Shown here one piece after another: positions 33,921-43,735 of a stretch of 64,000 nt of DNA. The notes under the pieces are model-generated. The model had not been told where the DNA came from. It did no database searches and saw only the letters and a program-made list of their open reading frames with translations. The stretch is from CAIXQW01 sp046049675 (lineage in GTDB: Bacteria; Bacteroidota; Bacteroidia; Chitinophagales; Chitinophagaceae), in contig JBJORA010000028.1 of NCBI GenBank assembly GCA_046049675.1, positions 30,247 to 94,246 on the forward strand, in the 5' to 3' direction. Made by a program: the position numbers and the translations under genes. The first letter of the stretch is position 1, and each line of letters begins with the position of its first letter.

Positions 33921-35327
33921 ATGGCAAAAATAAAGATGCAAAACACTATTGCGATATTATCTACAAAAGTCAGTGCGAGGGCAAGTACTTATACCGCTTT
34001 CTTTTGCAAAATTTTATTGACAATGTGTTGCTTTGGCTCATTGGTAACTAATGCGCAAACTACCATACAAAAAACAGAAAGTGGTTTTCAACTGATGCGC
34101 AACGGGCAACCTTATTATGTAAAAGGTGTAGGCGGTATCGTAAACTTTGATGACATGGTTGCAATAGGCGCCAATTCGCTACGTACTTGGGGTGTAGACG
34201 ATGCCCAAATGATTTTAGACGAAGCGCAAAAGCGCGGGCTAACCGTAATGCTAGGTTTTTGGCTGCAGCATGAGCGACATGGATTTGACTACAGCAATGC
34301 TGCCAAGGTAAAAGCGCAATTAAACTATTTTAAGTCTGTTGTAGATAAATACAAGAACCATCCAGCATTATTGATGTGGGGAATTGGCAACGAACTCGAT
34401 TTGCAGTACACCAATCCTATGTGTTGGAATGCTGTACAAGATATCGCAAAATACATTCATAGTGTAGACCCCAATCATCCTACCAGTACCGTAACAGCTG
34501 GTTTGGATAGCTTAGAAGTAGAGCACATCAAAGCACGTTGCCCAGATATAGATATTTACTGTGTAAATACGTACGGCGATATTGGCAATGTGCCTCAAAA
34601 TATCAAGAAGTATGGTTGGCAAGGACCCTATATGATTACTGAGTGGGGACCAAATGGACATTGGGAAAGCCCAAATACAAGTTGGGGTGTAGCAATAGAA
34701 CAAAGCAGTACCGAAAAGCGCGCTGTTTACGAGGAGCGTTACACAAAGTATATTGCAAGTGATCAAAACTATTGCCTTGGTTCGTATGCTTTTTTATGGG
34801 GAGCAAAGCAAGAATACACAGAAACTTGGTATGGTTTATTTAGTAAAGACAATATTGCCACAGAACCTATTGACGCATTGCAACTAGCGTTTACAGGTAA
34901 AGCGCCAACTAATCCTGCCCCAAGTATCGTAAGCCTTAAGCTAAATGGTAAGCTAGCCACAGATAACATTATACTTAAAGCAGAAGAAAAAAATGATGCA
35001 GTTGTAACCGTGACATTAGCAAGCAATGCTGCTGCACAATATAAGTGGCGCATTTTACAAGAAAGTACCGATAAAAAAAGTGGTGGCGATCAAGAGGAAG
35101 AAGCTGTTGAAATTGCAGGTTTAATAAAACCAACAAGTAATCCGCGCGTCATTAATTTTCGTGCACCTAAGAACGCTGGTAATTATAGGCTGTTTGTAAG
35201 CATTTATCACAACAACAAAATTGCGTACACCAATATTCCATTTAAGGTAGTTGCACGCGAGGCTGGCGACAAACAAGTACGATTTGTTCAATTTAAGTAC
35301 ACAGATATGGAGGCATTCAATCAGTAG
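33921..35327 (+). CDS. Secreted clan GH-A glycoside hydrolase (GH2-like TIM barrel)
   Basis: A 468-aa protein with an N-terminal export signal (hydrophobic ILLTMCCFGSLVTNA/Q near residues 31-45). A TIM barrel follows with the two GH-A glutamates: acid/base in LMWGIGNELD (~157) and nucleophile in YMITEWGPNG (~240). The FQLMRNGQPYYVKGVGG opening is typical of GH2-TIM and beta-1,3-glucanosyltransferase-like (GH72-like) enzymes. The C-terminal ~130 residues form an Ig-like domain (PAPSIVSLKLNGK...). With GH3 and GH16 genes downstream a beta-glucan substrate is inferred. First gene of a tightly packed operon; the next start is 3 nt after its stop. Confidence 0.8.
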   Translation: MAKIKMQNTIAILSTKVSARASTYTAFFCKILLTMCCFGSLVTNAQTTIQKTESGFQLMRNGQPYYVKGVGGIVNFDDMVAIGANSLRTWGVDDAQMILDEAQKRGLTVMLGFWLQHERHGFDYSNAAKVKAQLNYFKSVVDKYKNHPALLMWGIGNELDLQYTNPMCWNAVQDIAKYIHSVDPNHPTSTVTAGLDSLEVEHIKARCPDIDIYCVNTYGDIGNVPQNIKKYGWQGPYMITEWGPNGHWESPNTSWGVAIEQSSTEKRAVYEERYTKYIASDQNYCLGSYAFLWGAKQEYTETWYGLFSKDNIATEPIDALQLAFTGKAPTNPAPSIVSLKLNGKLATDNIILKAEEKNDAVVTVTLASNAAAQYKWRILQESTDKKSGGDQEEEAVEIAGLIKPTSNPRVINFRAPKNAGNYRLFVSIYHNNKIAYTNIPFKVVAREAGDKQVRFVQFKYTDMEAFNQ

Positions 35328-35330
35328 GTA

Positions 35331-37223
35331 GTGATAAAGCATAGCCACATATTAATCTTTGTATTGCTGCTCTTAGGTAAAATATGCTTTGCACAAGATG
35401 CACAGCGTACACTTGCGAGTTCTTTGTTGCCAATAGACACCTTTCTAAAAAAAGAAGCGCCACTAGCACATAAAGGAAATTTTCCAAAGGCAGCGCAAGA
35501 AGTATTGGAAGGTTTGCAAATTAATGGGTACTACCGTTTTGTGACAAATGTGCGCAGAATGCAAGAAACTTATGCGCATTTAGAAAACAATCGCCACAAT
35601 ATTTTTGTTGGAGATGATGCACAAATTCCGCAATTGATGCTCAATATTGCTGGTACCACAAGTAGCAAAACAAGTTTTGGCACCGACTTGTTCATGTGGA
35701 GCCAAATGACGGGGCAAGGGCAATTAGAAAATGTAAAAGGCCTTAATCTTGGTATAAGTTTATACGGCAATATCAGCACAGACATCGGCAACTTTAATAT
35801 TCGTACAGGCGGTATTAATTGGTATACTTTGTCACCATTTACTTTTCAAGCCAACAAAGGTTACAATCGTTATAGTTTGTACGAGCGCAACCCATGGGAT
35901 CCCAATACACCAAAGGTTGATAGTCGCTACGAAACCTTTTATAGCGCTGGTGCTATTAATCAAGATCAGCGTTGGGGCAATCAAGCTTTTCAAGGCATTA
36001 TAGTAGAAGGCACACAATTGCCCAATCGTTTAGAAATAAGTGGCATGTATGGCAAAACGCAATTTGATGGTGGCTTGGCACCATTGCCTAATAATTCGTT
36101 AGGTGGCAAAATAAAGAAAACGTTTAATGTTGAAGATTTTGTAAGCTTCAATTCATTTAACAATCGCAGTTTTGTGGATAGTATGGCCAAGCAATCTGTT
36201 GGCTTTAATATGCATACAATCGAGTATCAACAGCAATTTGGCAAAGTAAAAGTGTACGGAGAATTTGGCTTAGGACGCAGGTTTACAGACAACGTTACAT
36301 CCCAATACGGGGAAGCAATTTCAATAAAGGCATCCCGTAATATTGGCAAGCATCATGCATTAGAGGTACATGCTTTTCGGATTAGTCCTCAAGTTTTTAA
36401 TAATAGTTCTGTTTTTATTAATAGTAGTATACAGCAAACTACGCAAGTCAATGTGCTCAACCAGCCAGTGTTGTTGCCTGTGTCTAGTGCTGTGCTTCCA
36501 ATCGGGCAGCTTTCTAATAATAGGCAAGGTGTAGAAGTAAATGCACAGCTCAATTTTGGCAAGTTCAAAAATTCTATCGGCTATGGTAATAGTGCAGAGA
36601 TAGAAAATTTATCAAACCAACTAACCTACAGTCATCCATTTAACAATATTGCTTTGTCGCATTTTTGGCGTTGGGATTTTCCAAGTAATGTAGGGCCGTA
36701 TAAGAATCTTAATAAGATTTATCGCAATGTGATAGAAACAGTCAACCTTACGCAAGTAGATTCTAATGGCAGTCCTTTGTATCGTAAGTATTTCAACACG
36801 ATAGAATTAAATAGCAAGTTCAAAACCAAAATTGCACAAAAAGATCTTTACATTTTCTACTTAGGTAATTTTAATAGCGTTCAAAATAAATTCAATGCAC
36901 TTTTTGACTTTACTAATGCCAGTTTATTGCGCACATACGATCACCAGTTGGAAATGTATCTTAAACTAAACAGTATGTTGGTATGGAATAACTATGTAAG
37001 CTACGAACGCATTGTAGCAAACTATGCCACACAAGTAGATTTACAAAGCGGTAGACCTAAAAATCAAACAGGCTACAGCTTTGCAACAGGGGCCGATGTG
37101 CAATTGAGTAAAAATGTTGGCTTGTACATACGGCAACGTTGGATGCGTTATGCAGATAAGAGTTTTGCCTTGGACAGGTATAAAGGATGGGAAACAAGCG
37201 TTGAATTAAAAGCATTTTTTTAG
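35331..37223 (+). CDS. Outer-membrane beta-barrel protein, unrecognised family (1)
   Basis: A 630-aa protein, GTG start, signal peptide (ILIFVLLLLGKICFA/Q). The mature part is made of alternating amphipathic strands ending in aromatic residues, and it finishes with ...YKGWETSVELKAFF, a C-terminal Phe typical of outer-membrane barrels. There is no TonB box, plug domain or SusC signature. Within the operon it sits between a glycosidase and a second barrel, so it may be a porin or transporter for oligosaccharides. That is inference from context; no family was recognised. Confidence 0.72.
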   Translation: MIKHSHILIFVLLLLGKICFAQDAQRTLASSLLPIDTFLKKEAPLAHKGNFPKAAQEVLEGLQINGYYRFVTNVRRMQETYAHLENNRHNIFVGDDAQIPQLMLNIAGTTSSKTSFGTDLFMWSQMTGQGQLENVKGLNLGISLYGNISTDIGNFNIRTGGINWYTLSPFTFQANKGYNRYSLYERNPWDPNTPKVDSRYETFYSAGAINQDQRWGNQAFQGIIVEGTQLPNRLEISGMYGKTQFDGGLAPLPNNSLGGKIKKTFNVEDFVSFNSFNNRSFVDSMAKQSVGFNMHTIEYQQQFGKVKVYGEFGLGRRFTDNVTSQYGEAISIKASRNIGKHHALEVHAFRISPQVFNNSSVFINSSIQQTTQVNVLNQPVLLPVSSAVLPIGQLSNNRQGVEVNAQLNFGKFKNSIGYGNSAEIENLSNQLTYSHPFNNIALSHFWRWDFPSNVGPYKNLNKIYRNVIETVNLTQVDSNGSPLYRKYFNTIELNSKFKTKIAQKDLYIFYLGNFNSVQNKFNALFDFTNASLLRTYDHQLEMYLKLNSMLVWNNYVSYERIVANYATQVDLQSGRPKNQTGYSFATGADVQLSKNVGLYIRQRWMRYADKSFALDRYKGWETSVELKAFF

Positions 37224-37229
37224 ATAACA

Positions 37230-38942
37230 GTGAGAAAGTACTTACATATAAATTTAATTGTGCTGCTGCTGTTATGCAGTGTACAAGTATTTGCACAGAA
37301 AGAAAAAAAGGTAAGCTTCATAGGTGGTGCAAGATCTGTGATGAGCAACAATCAACTGGCCGTACGCGATAGTCTTGCAGATACAACTACTGCTCCACGC
37401 AATACAGGTGGTTATGCCTTAGTTGATATGGGTGTCAATATCAAGCCAAATAAAAGCACGGAAATAATGGGCATGTTTAGAATAAGAAATGGCTTTGGTG
37501 GTTTTTGGGGTAGTGGTGTAACTTTTGACGTGCGCCAATTGTATATGAAAGGTGTAATAGCCAATAAAGTTCGTTATCAATTGGGTGACCTTAACCTCAA
37601 GCAAACCCCTTTTACATTGTACAATCATCATGCAGACGCAGTAGATAGTTTGCCAGCTTTGTTTTTATTGCAAAATAATATTGTGCAGTACGAAAAATTT
37701 TACAAGAACAACACTTGGCGTATGCAAGGTGCTAATGTAGATTTTGGCTTTACATTTAAGGATGGTATAGAGGAGCTAAATGTTACCAGTTTTATTACAA
37801 GGTTGAACGCCACAAATTTTAATAATGTTGCCGAACGGCTTATGGCTGGCGCTGTAGTAGAAGTGGTGAAAAACAAGCACCTCAAAGCCGCATATAACTT
37901 CAATAGCACGTTTGATGTATTAGGAACAATTCGCGATAGCAATGTGTTTGCAAGCACAGTACATAGTGTAGATGCACAATACAAAACGAGAGTTGCAGCG
38001 CATCAGCAATTATCTGTTGGTGCAGAGTTTGGCACAAGCGCTCAGCAGTTTAGCCGCGATACTTTGGCGCCTAAACTAAACGACTATTTTATTCATGGCT
38101 ATAGTACAGTAACTTTCGAGAAGCAACATCTTACAGCAAGTCTAGGCTACCTTAATGTAGGCCCAGAGTTTAGAAGTATTGGCGCACAAAGCAAGGACGT
38201 AAATTACAACGCTTTGCCAGCTTACTTTGACCGTTATACGAATAGCCAAGGTGTGCGTCCACTTGGTTTATTAGATGTTTTGGCTAATGATAATATTTAT
38301 AATCGTACAGTAACCAGTAGACCCGCCGCTGTAAATAATCTCTTTAATAATGCCATGCCCTTTGGTATTGCTACCGCAAATAGACTTGGCGGCTACGCAA
38401 GTGTGCAATACAAAAAAGATATTGATGCAAGTATTACCTATTACAATCTTTCGGAGATACAAGGCCAAGGTACCTTGGCATTGCGCAAGTTTAATGTTGT
38501 AAAGGCGAATGTAATGCTGCCGCTACACAAGTACTTGAAGTTGCAAAATAAGCTAGAGCTACAAGCAGGTACACATGTGCAAAGTATTAAACGCACAAGT
38601 AATGCAGAGGTAGAAAATGTAAGCTACAGCAATATGCAATTCAATACTGGTATCCGTTACGAAATTTTCAAAGACTTTGACATCTTAGGTGCTTACTTAA
38701 TGCAAAATACCAGTGGCGATGATTTTGTAGCAGAGCGTAATAGCTACAATAGCATTATTTTCTTCTCACAAGAAAAGTACGACGTACAGCAAAGCATTGG
38801 TGGTGCTGGCCTTCGCTACAATTTTACGCCGAAGATTCATTTAAGTACTTTTTATCAACGCAGTACCTTTGCTGATGGGTATAAGCAAAAGGCTGATTAC
38901 AATATCAATCAATTTTCTATTATTTACAATATGCTATTTTAA
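37230..38942 (+). CDS. Outer-membrane beta-barrel protein, unrecognised family (2)
   Basis: A 570-aa protein, GTG start 6 nt after the previous stop, signal peptide (LHINLIVLLLLCSVQVFA/Q). The body is strand-rich with long aromatic-ending segments (MFRIRNGFGGFWGSGVTFDVRQLYM, YKTRVAAHQQLSVGAEFG) and ends INQFSIIYNMLF, again with a terminal Phe. No plug domain is seen. It could pair with the preceding barrel to form an uptake or surface-display channel specific to this operon. Confidence 0.72.
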   Translation: MRKYLHINLIVLLLLCSVQVFAQKEKKVSFIGGARSVMSNNQLAVRDSLADTTTAPRNTGGYALVDMGVNIKPNKSTEIMGMFRIRNGFGGFWGSGVTFDVRQLYMKGVIANKVRYQLGDLNLKQTPFTLYNHHADAVDSLPALFLLQNNIVQYEKFYKNNTWRMQGANVDFGFTFKDGIEELNVTSFITRLNATNFNNVAERLMAGAVVEVVKNKHLKAAYNFNSTFDVLGTIRDSNVFASTVHSVDAQYKTRVAAHQQLSVGAEFGTSAQQFSRDTLAPKLNDYFIHGYSTVTFEKQHLTASLGYLNVGPEFRSIGAQSKDVNYNALPAYFDRYTNSQGVRPLGLLDVLANDNIYNRTVTSRPAAVNNLFNNAMPFGIATANRLGGYASVQYKKDIDASITYYNLSEIQGQGTLALRKFNVVKANVMLPLHKYLKLQNKLELQAGTHVQSIKRTSNAEVENVSYSNMQFNTGIRYEIFKDFDILGAYLMQNTSGDDFVAERNSYNSIIFFSQEKYDVQQSIGGAGLRYNFTPKIHLSTFYQRSTFADGYKQKADYNINQFSIIYNMLF

Positions 38943-38945
38943 TTT

Positions 38946-39953
38946 ATGAAGTACACACATCGCATATTAGCTGTTGCAGCACTACTTTGTTTAGGCGCAT
39001 GTCGTAAGGACAAGGATAAATTCGACGGACCAAGCATCAGTGATATTTATAGTTCGTTCAAGGTGCTTGCGCCATTTAAGGCAAGTAGAGATAGTGTAGA
39101 TTTTTCTAAAGCAGAAAATGTTGTCTTTACAGCGCAGTTTAGCAAAATAGTAGAATGGACAATCACAGTCACGGGTTCAAAATCTAAGAGTGTAAAAACA
39201 TTTAGCGGCAACAGCAAAACGATTGATGCTACGAATGCGACTTGGGATGGCTCTACGTCTACTTTTCCAATGTTTGGCAAAGAGAACTGTGTTGCAACAC
39301 TTACCATTAAGGACATCACCGATACATTTACCGTAAACGAAAAAATTATTGGCGTCAAAACAATTCCTGGTTATATCATTGCGGACTTTGAATCTGGTCT
39401 CAAACCTGGTTGGGTAAAGTTCTCGCAAACTGGTGCCAACATGGATTTTCAGGTAAAGACTGATACGCTTGCGCCGGAAGGAGGTAAATACTTTAATATG
39501 GCGGGTACTGTAAATTGGGACTGGTTAATAGGCTTGCTAGATTTTCCTGCAACTGCTTATGGTACAGCAAAAACTTTTCCATTGAATGCTAACCCCGATG
39601 CAGTTTATTTTAATTGCTTAGTTTATGGTACTTCTGCTGCCAATCCATCGCTTATATTGTTTCAATTACGCGAAGACGAAAATGGTGACGGTACATTTGA
39701 TGCTAATACAGAAGATCAGTACGACTATGAAGTGCGCGTAGATTGGACAGGCTGGAAACTCGTTTCTGTCAAGTATAAAGATCTTGCAACTTTGGTAAAT
39801 GGCGCTCCAGCAACACCAAAAGGCAATGGCTTGCATAACCCTGATAAATTAAGCAAAGTTTCAATGCTGCATTTGGCAAATCCAAACGATGGCTTTGCTA
39901 GTGCAAAATTAGACCTCATCGTATTTACAGATAACGGACCACTAAAACCTTGA
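38946..39953 (+). CDS. Surface lipoprotein, probable glycan-binding
   Basis: A 335-aa protein with a lipoprotein signal (AVAALLCLGAC, Cys at 19). An N-terminal Ig-like region (residues ~35-140) precedes a beta-sandwich of about 180 residues beginning YIIADFESGLKPGW and ending KLDLIVFTDNG. That layout resembles galactose-binding/CBM-type domains (an aromatic-rich DWTGWKLVSVKYKDL is visible). A SusE/F-like or SGBP-like glycan-binding role fits the context, but sequence alone does not establish it. Its stop codon overlaps the next ATG by one base. Confidence 0.72.
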   Translation: MKYTHRILAVAALLCLGACRKDKDKFDGPSISDIYSSFKVLAPFKASRDSVDFSKAENVVFTAQFSKIVEWTITVTGSKSKSVKTFSGNSKTIDATNATWDGSTSTFPMFGKENCVATLTIKDITDTFTVNEKIIGVKTIPGYIIADFESGLKPGWVKFSQTGANMDFQVKTDTLAPEGGKYFNMAGTVNWDWLIGLLDFPATAYGTAKTFPLNANPDAVYFNCLVYGTSAANPSLILFQLREDENGDGTFDANTEDQYDYEVRVDWTGWKLVSVKYKDLATLVNGAPATPKGNGLHNPDKLSKVSMLHLANPNDGFASAKLDLIVFTDNGPLKP

Positions 39954-40591
39954 TGCAACGATTGTCCATATGGTGTATGATGCTAAGCTGCCTTGCAATA
40001 GGTAGCTGCAAAAGTGTATTACAAGTACAACACAAAGATCTATACGATGTAATGCCACTTGCAAACGTCGACGAAATCAATGGCTTTAGGGCAATTTATA
40101 TTTTTAAGGACGACTTTGATAAATCTGTATGGGTGTCGCCAGAAGCACAATGTGTAACCATGCAAGCAGAAAACAAAAATGTATTTGCAGACAAAGCAGC
40201 ATTGCACGTCAAGTGGGACAAAGTGCAAGGCGGCTGCAAGTGGATAGGTATTGGCTTTGGCTGGAATAACTGGGTGGCAAAAGATATGGCTGATATTAGC
40301 GATAACTGCGCCGTGCAAATGCAAGTGAAGGCTGTAAGCGGCAGCTTTAATAATTTTCCAGTAGCATTCGCTTTTGAAGATTACAATGGTGTACAAGCCT
40401 ACTATGGCTACGAAAAAACTTTGTCCAATGGTCAGTTCAACGATAGTACATGGACAACAGTAACTATTCCTTTAAGTAAATTTAATTTTGCACAAAAAGA
40501 TTTTAATACAGAAAGTGTTAAGCAATTTCTTATTCAGCTAGAAGGTGATGGCGATATTTATTTAGATAATATAAAATTTATACCACTATAG
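39953..40591 (+). CDS. Lipoprotein with CBM/CIA30-like beta-sandwich
   Basis: A 212-aa protein. Lipobox in MMLSCLAIGSC. The mature region is a single beta-sandwich (IFKDDFDKSVWVSP, ALHVKWDKVQGGCKWIGIGFGWNNWVAKDM, ending GDIYLDNIKFIPL), like CBM11/CIA30-type carbohydrate-binding modules. Its ATG overlaps the preceding TGA (TGATG), so translation is coupled. I infer a second surface glycan-binding protein of the operon. Confidence 0.7.
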   Translation: MQRLSIWCMMLSCLAIGSCKSVLQVQHKDLYDVMPLANVDEINGFRAIYIFKDDFDKSVWVSPEAQCVTMQAENKNVFADKAALHVKWDKVQGGCKWIGIGFGWNNWVAKDMADISDNCAVQMQVKAVSGSFNNFPVAFAFEDYNGVQAYYGYEKTLSNGQFNDSTWTTVTIPLSKFNFAQKDFNTESVKQFLIQLEGDGDIYLDNIKFIPL

Positions 40592-40594
40592 AAT

Positions 40595-42832
40595 TTGCGA
40601 AGACTTAAACACATATCAATTATAGCTTTTACGCTGCTAGCAAGTTTGTTTGCATTTGCTCAGAGCAAAAAACCTAGTATAGATATCGATGCTATGGTGC
40701 GTGGCATGAGCATAGAAGAAAAAGCTGGGCAAATGACGCAAGTAGATCTTGGCGTTATTGCTCAAGGTGGTATATGTGCACTAAAGTATCCGCAAGCCTT
40801 AGATATGGCAAAGTTGCAAGAGGCAATTAGTAAGTATCATATAGGATCTATACTAAATGTAGGTTGCGGTAGCGGTACAATTAGTTTAGATAATTGGCAC
40901 AGCATTATCAATACTATTCAAGCAGAAAACTTAAAGCTTAGTAAGCACAAGGTTCCAATTTTGTATGGGATAGATGCTATACATGGTGCCAACTATACCA
41001 TGGGTGCTACTTTGTTTCCGCAACAGATTGCGCAAGCGGCCACGTGGAATCCCGAGTTGGTGAAGCAGGCATATCAAATTACTGCTTACGAGGTGCGCGC
41101 CAGCGGTATACCATGGAACTTTAGCCCAGTGCTAGATTTAGGAAGGCAGCCGCTATGGAGCAGATTTTTTGAAACTTTTGGCGAAGATGTATATCTCGCA
41201 AAAACAATGACTACTGCTGCTATTCAAGGATATCAAAATAATAGTAGCAATGCAAATGTTGCAGCATGCATGAAACACTTTGTAGGCTATAGCATGCCAC
41301 TAAGCGGTAGAGATCGTACACCAGCTTGGATAAGTGATAGAGAGCTTCGTGAGTATTTCTTACCGACTTTTGAAACAGCAATAAAAGCAGGCGCAAAAAC
41401 TGTAATGATTAATAGTGGCGATATCAATGGCACACCTGTGCACGCCAATTACGACATTCTTACAAAGCTACTACGCCAAGAGCTAAAGTTTACTGGCGTA
41501 GCAGTAACCGACTGGGAAGATATTTATAAGCTGGTAAATATTCATCGCGTAGCAAAAACAAAAAAGGAAGCTGTAAAGTTGGCCATCATGGCTGGTATAG
41601 ATATGAGCATGACACCGAACGATTTTGAATTTACAAAATTGTTGGTAGAGCTTATCAAAGAAAAACAAATCCCAATGAGTAGAATTGATGCTTCAGTAAA
41701 GCGTATTCTACAATTGAAATACGAATTAGGTTTATTTGCTAATACGCCAATAACAAAGGATGCCTATCCAAACTTTGCTAGTAGTGCCAATGCAAAAGCA
41801 AGTTACAACACAGCCGCAGAGTGTATTACATTGCTTAAAAATGCAAATGCTGTATTGCCAATTTTTAGAGAAAAAGTGTTTGTGTGCGGCCCAGCGGCAA
41901 ATAGTCTTAATCTCTTAAACGGCGCTTGGACGCATACTTGGCAGGGCATCGATACTACATGGAACACAAAAGGAAAACGAACTATTGTCCAAGCATTGCA
42001 AAGCACAAGCAATGAAATTATTTTTGATGCTGCTAGCAGTATTGATTCGTTGTATAATATTGGCGCTACGCTTGCATTGGCACAAAAAGCAGATAAAATA
42101 GTTATTTGCCTTGGTGAAACGCCAAGCACTGAAATGGTTGGCAATATAAACGACCTTAGTTTGTCTGCAGCACAGATAAAATTAGTAAACGAATTATCTG
42201 CACTTGGCAAGCCAATTATACTTGTTTGCTGCTTTAATCGCCCACGCATCATTAGTAGCGTAGCTAATAAGGCAGCAGCAATTGTGTATGCCTATTTGCC
42301 GGGCGACGAAGGTGGTTCTGCAATAGCCGATTGCCTTGTAGGTATGATAAATCCAAGTGGCAAGCTGCCTTTTACTTACCCAGCAAGTGTCAATAATTTC
42401 ACACACTACGATCACAAAGCTTCAGAAGACTTAGATGTGGACTTTAGCATGAATGCTTACAAGCCACAATTTGATTTTGGCTTTGGCTTAAGCTACAGTA
42501 AGTTTGTTTATAGCAACTTACGAATTACTAAACCTACTGCTAAGGGTGGCAATTATGTTGTAACAGTAGATGTAACCAATACAAGTAATGTAGCTGGCAA
42601 AGAGGTGGTGCAAGTTTATTATAACGATCTTGTGGCAAGCATTACACCTGCCGTAAAAAAACTTTGCGCGTATACAAAGATTAATATAGAGCCGCAAAGG
42701 ACAGAAACGGTTAGCCTAAGCATAGCACCAGAGAATTTTTCTTTTATTAATAAAAATTTGCAACGTGTGGTAGAGCCTGGCGATGTAGAAATAATTGTAA
42801 ACAATCTTAAACAAACAATTTATGTGCAGTAG
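40595..42832 (+). CDS. GH3 beta-glucosidase, exported
   Basis: A 745-aa protein with a TTG start and signal peptide (ISIIAFTLLASLFAFA/Q). The full GH3 layout is visible: TIM barrel with LYGIDAIHGANY and the nucleophile Asp in TGVAVTDWEDI (~304), the alpha/beta sandwich with LLKNANAVLPI and ILVCCFNRPRII, and the C-terminal fibronectin-like domain (VTVDVTNTSNVAGKEVVQVYY). It removes terminal beta-linked glucose from oligosaccharides, probably in the periplasm. It overlaps the GH16 gene by 11 nt, so the two are translated together. Confidence 0.93.
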   Translation: MRRLKHISIIAFTLLASLFAFAQSKKPSIDIDAMVRGMSIEEKAGQMTQVDLGVIAQGGICALKYPQALDMAKLQEAISKYHIGSILNVGCGSGTISLDNWHSIINTIQAENLKLSKHKVPILYGIDAIHGANYTMGATLFPQQIAQAATWNPELVKQAYQITAYEVRASGIPWNFSPVLDLGRQPLWSRFFETFGEDVYLAKTMTTAAIQGYQNNSSNANVAACMKHFVGYSMPLSGRDRTPAWISDRELREYFLPTFETAIKAGAKTVMINSGDINGTPVHANYDILTKLLRQELKFTGVAVTDWEDIYKLVNIHRVAKTKKEAVKLAIMAGIDMSMTPNDFEFTKLLVELIKEKQIPMSRIDASVKRILQLKYELGLFANTPITKDAYPNFASSANAKASYNTAAECITLLKNANAVLPIFREKVFVCGPAANSLNLLNGAWTHTWQGIDTTWNTKGKRTIVQALQSTSNEIIFDAASSIDSLYNIGATLALAQKADKIVICLGETPSTEMVGNINDLSLSAAQIKLVNELSALGKPIILVCCFNRPRIISSVANKAAAIVYAYLPGDEGGSAIADCLVGMINPSGKLPFTYPASVNNFTHYDHKASEDLDVDFSMNAYKPQFDFGFGLSYSKFVYSNLRITKPTAKGGNYVVTVDVTNTSNVAGKEVVQVYYNDLVASITPAVKKLCAYTKINIEPQRTETVSLSIAPENFSFINKNLQRVVEPGDVEIIVNNLKQTIYVQ

Positions 42833-43661
42833 ATTTTTTATGTTGGTAGTAGCACTTTGTTGCTTTGCTAGTTGCCATCAAGGCGATCCACCGGTGGTTG
42901 TGGTAGATAATACTATTCCGCAGCCAAAGGGTGATTTTGAATTTTCTGGTTTTCAGTTCAAGTATAAAAATGCAATTAGTCCAGTAGGGCCAGGGCCAAA
43001 TAGATTTTCTGGCACTGCCGATTTTGCTTGGGTAGATTCAACGGGAAGGCTGCACTTAAAAATTGCTAAGAAGAATAATATTTGGACATGCAGTGAGGTT
43101 GTGAGCACAAAAGTATTTGGCTACGGTACATATATCGTGACCTGTGAAAGCGACATTACAACTTTCTCTAAAAACGCAGTGTTTGGATTTTTTACGTGGG
43201 ACGACTACTCTTTTCAAACACAAGCTAATAGCGAAGTTGATATAGAGTTTAGCCGCTGGGGAAGCAACGACACTAATCTTGTAACCAATAGTGTACAACC
43301 TGTAATATTTAGTAATCCTACACCATATAGTGAGCGCACTTATGTGCCAAAGATTCCAACGAAATATATCAAACAGCCGATGACTTATATGTTTAAGTGG
43401 ACGCCAGACAGTATTCGTTGGGAAAGCTATGCAGGTAGTTCACATATTGGTACGCCACGTGTATCGGAGTGGACATTTACTAGGTTTAACCAAGCACGAC
43501 AAAAAATAGAAGGTAGCAGGGTATCTAATCCTATTATTATTCCAGCACCAAGCGATAGCACTAATTTGCGATTTAATTTGTGGTTACTTAATGGTGCAGC
43601 ACCTAGCAATAATGCCGAGCATGAGGTAATTATGTCAAACCTTAAGTACATACCATTATAA
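42822..43661 (+). CDS. GH16-family beta-glucanase-like lipoprotein
   Basis: A 279-aa lipoprotein (lipobox VALCCFASC). It carries the GH16 catalytic sequence NSEVDIEFSRWG (E at ~137, D ~139, E ~141), the signature of beta-glucanases and transglycosidases. The jelly-roll fold is supported by flanking strands (GYGTYIVTCESDI, and FKWTPDSIRWES). Surface-exposed cleavage of a beta-1,3/1,4-glucan is the expected role; the exact linkage is unknown. Last gene of the coupled operon. Confidence 0.83.
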   Translation: MCSRFFMLVVALCCFASCHQGDPPVVVVDNTIPQPKGDFEFSGFQFKYKNAISPVGPGPNRFSGTADFAWVDSTGRLHLKIAKKNNIWTCSEVVSTKVFGYGTYIVTCESDITTFSKNAVFGFFTWDDYSFQTQANSEVDIEFSRWGSNDTNLVTNSVQPVIFSNPTPYSERTYVPKIPTKYIKQPMTYMFKWTPDSIRWESYAGSSHIGTPRVSEWTFTRFNQARQKIEGSRVSNPIIIPAPSDSTNLRFNLWLLNGAAPSNNAEHEVIMSNLKYIPL

Positions 43662-43735
43662 TACTTAAACTAGTAGTTAATAAATATCAATAGTATCAAT
43701 TTAGAAAAAAAAAAATTTAATTTAGCAGTTAAGAG

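Noticed and set aside
37230..38942. Second outer-membrane barrel as a SusC/TonB-dependent receptor
   Set aside because: It is too short, and no plug domain, TonB box or SusC motif is visible.
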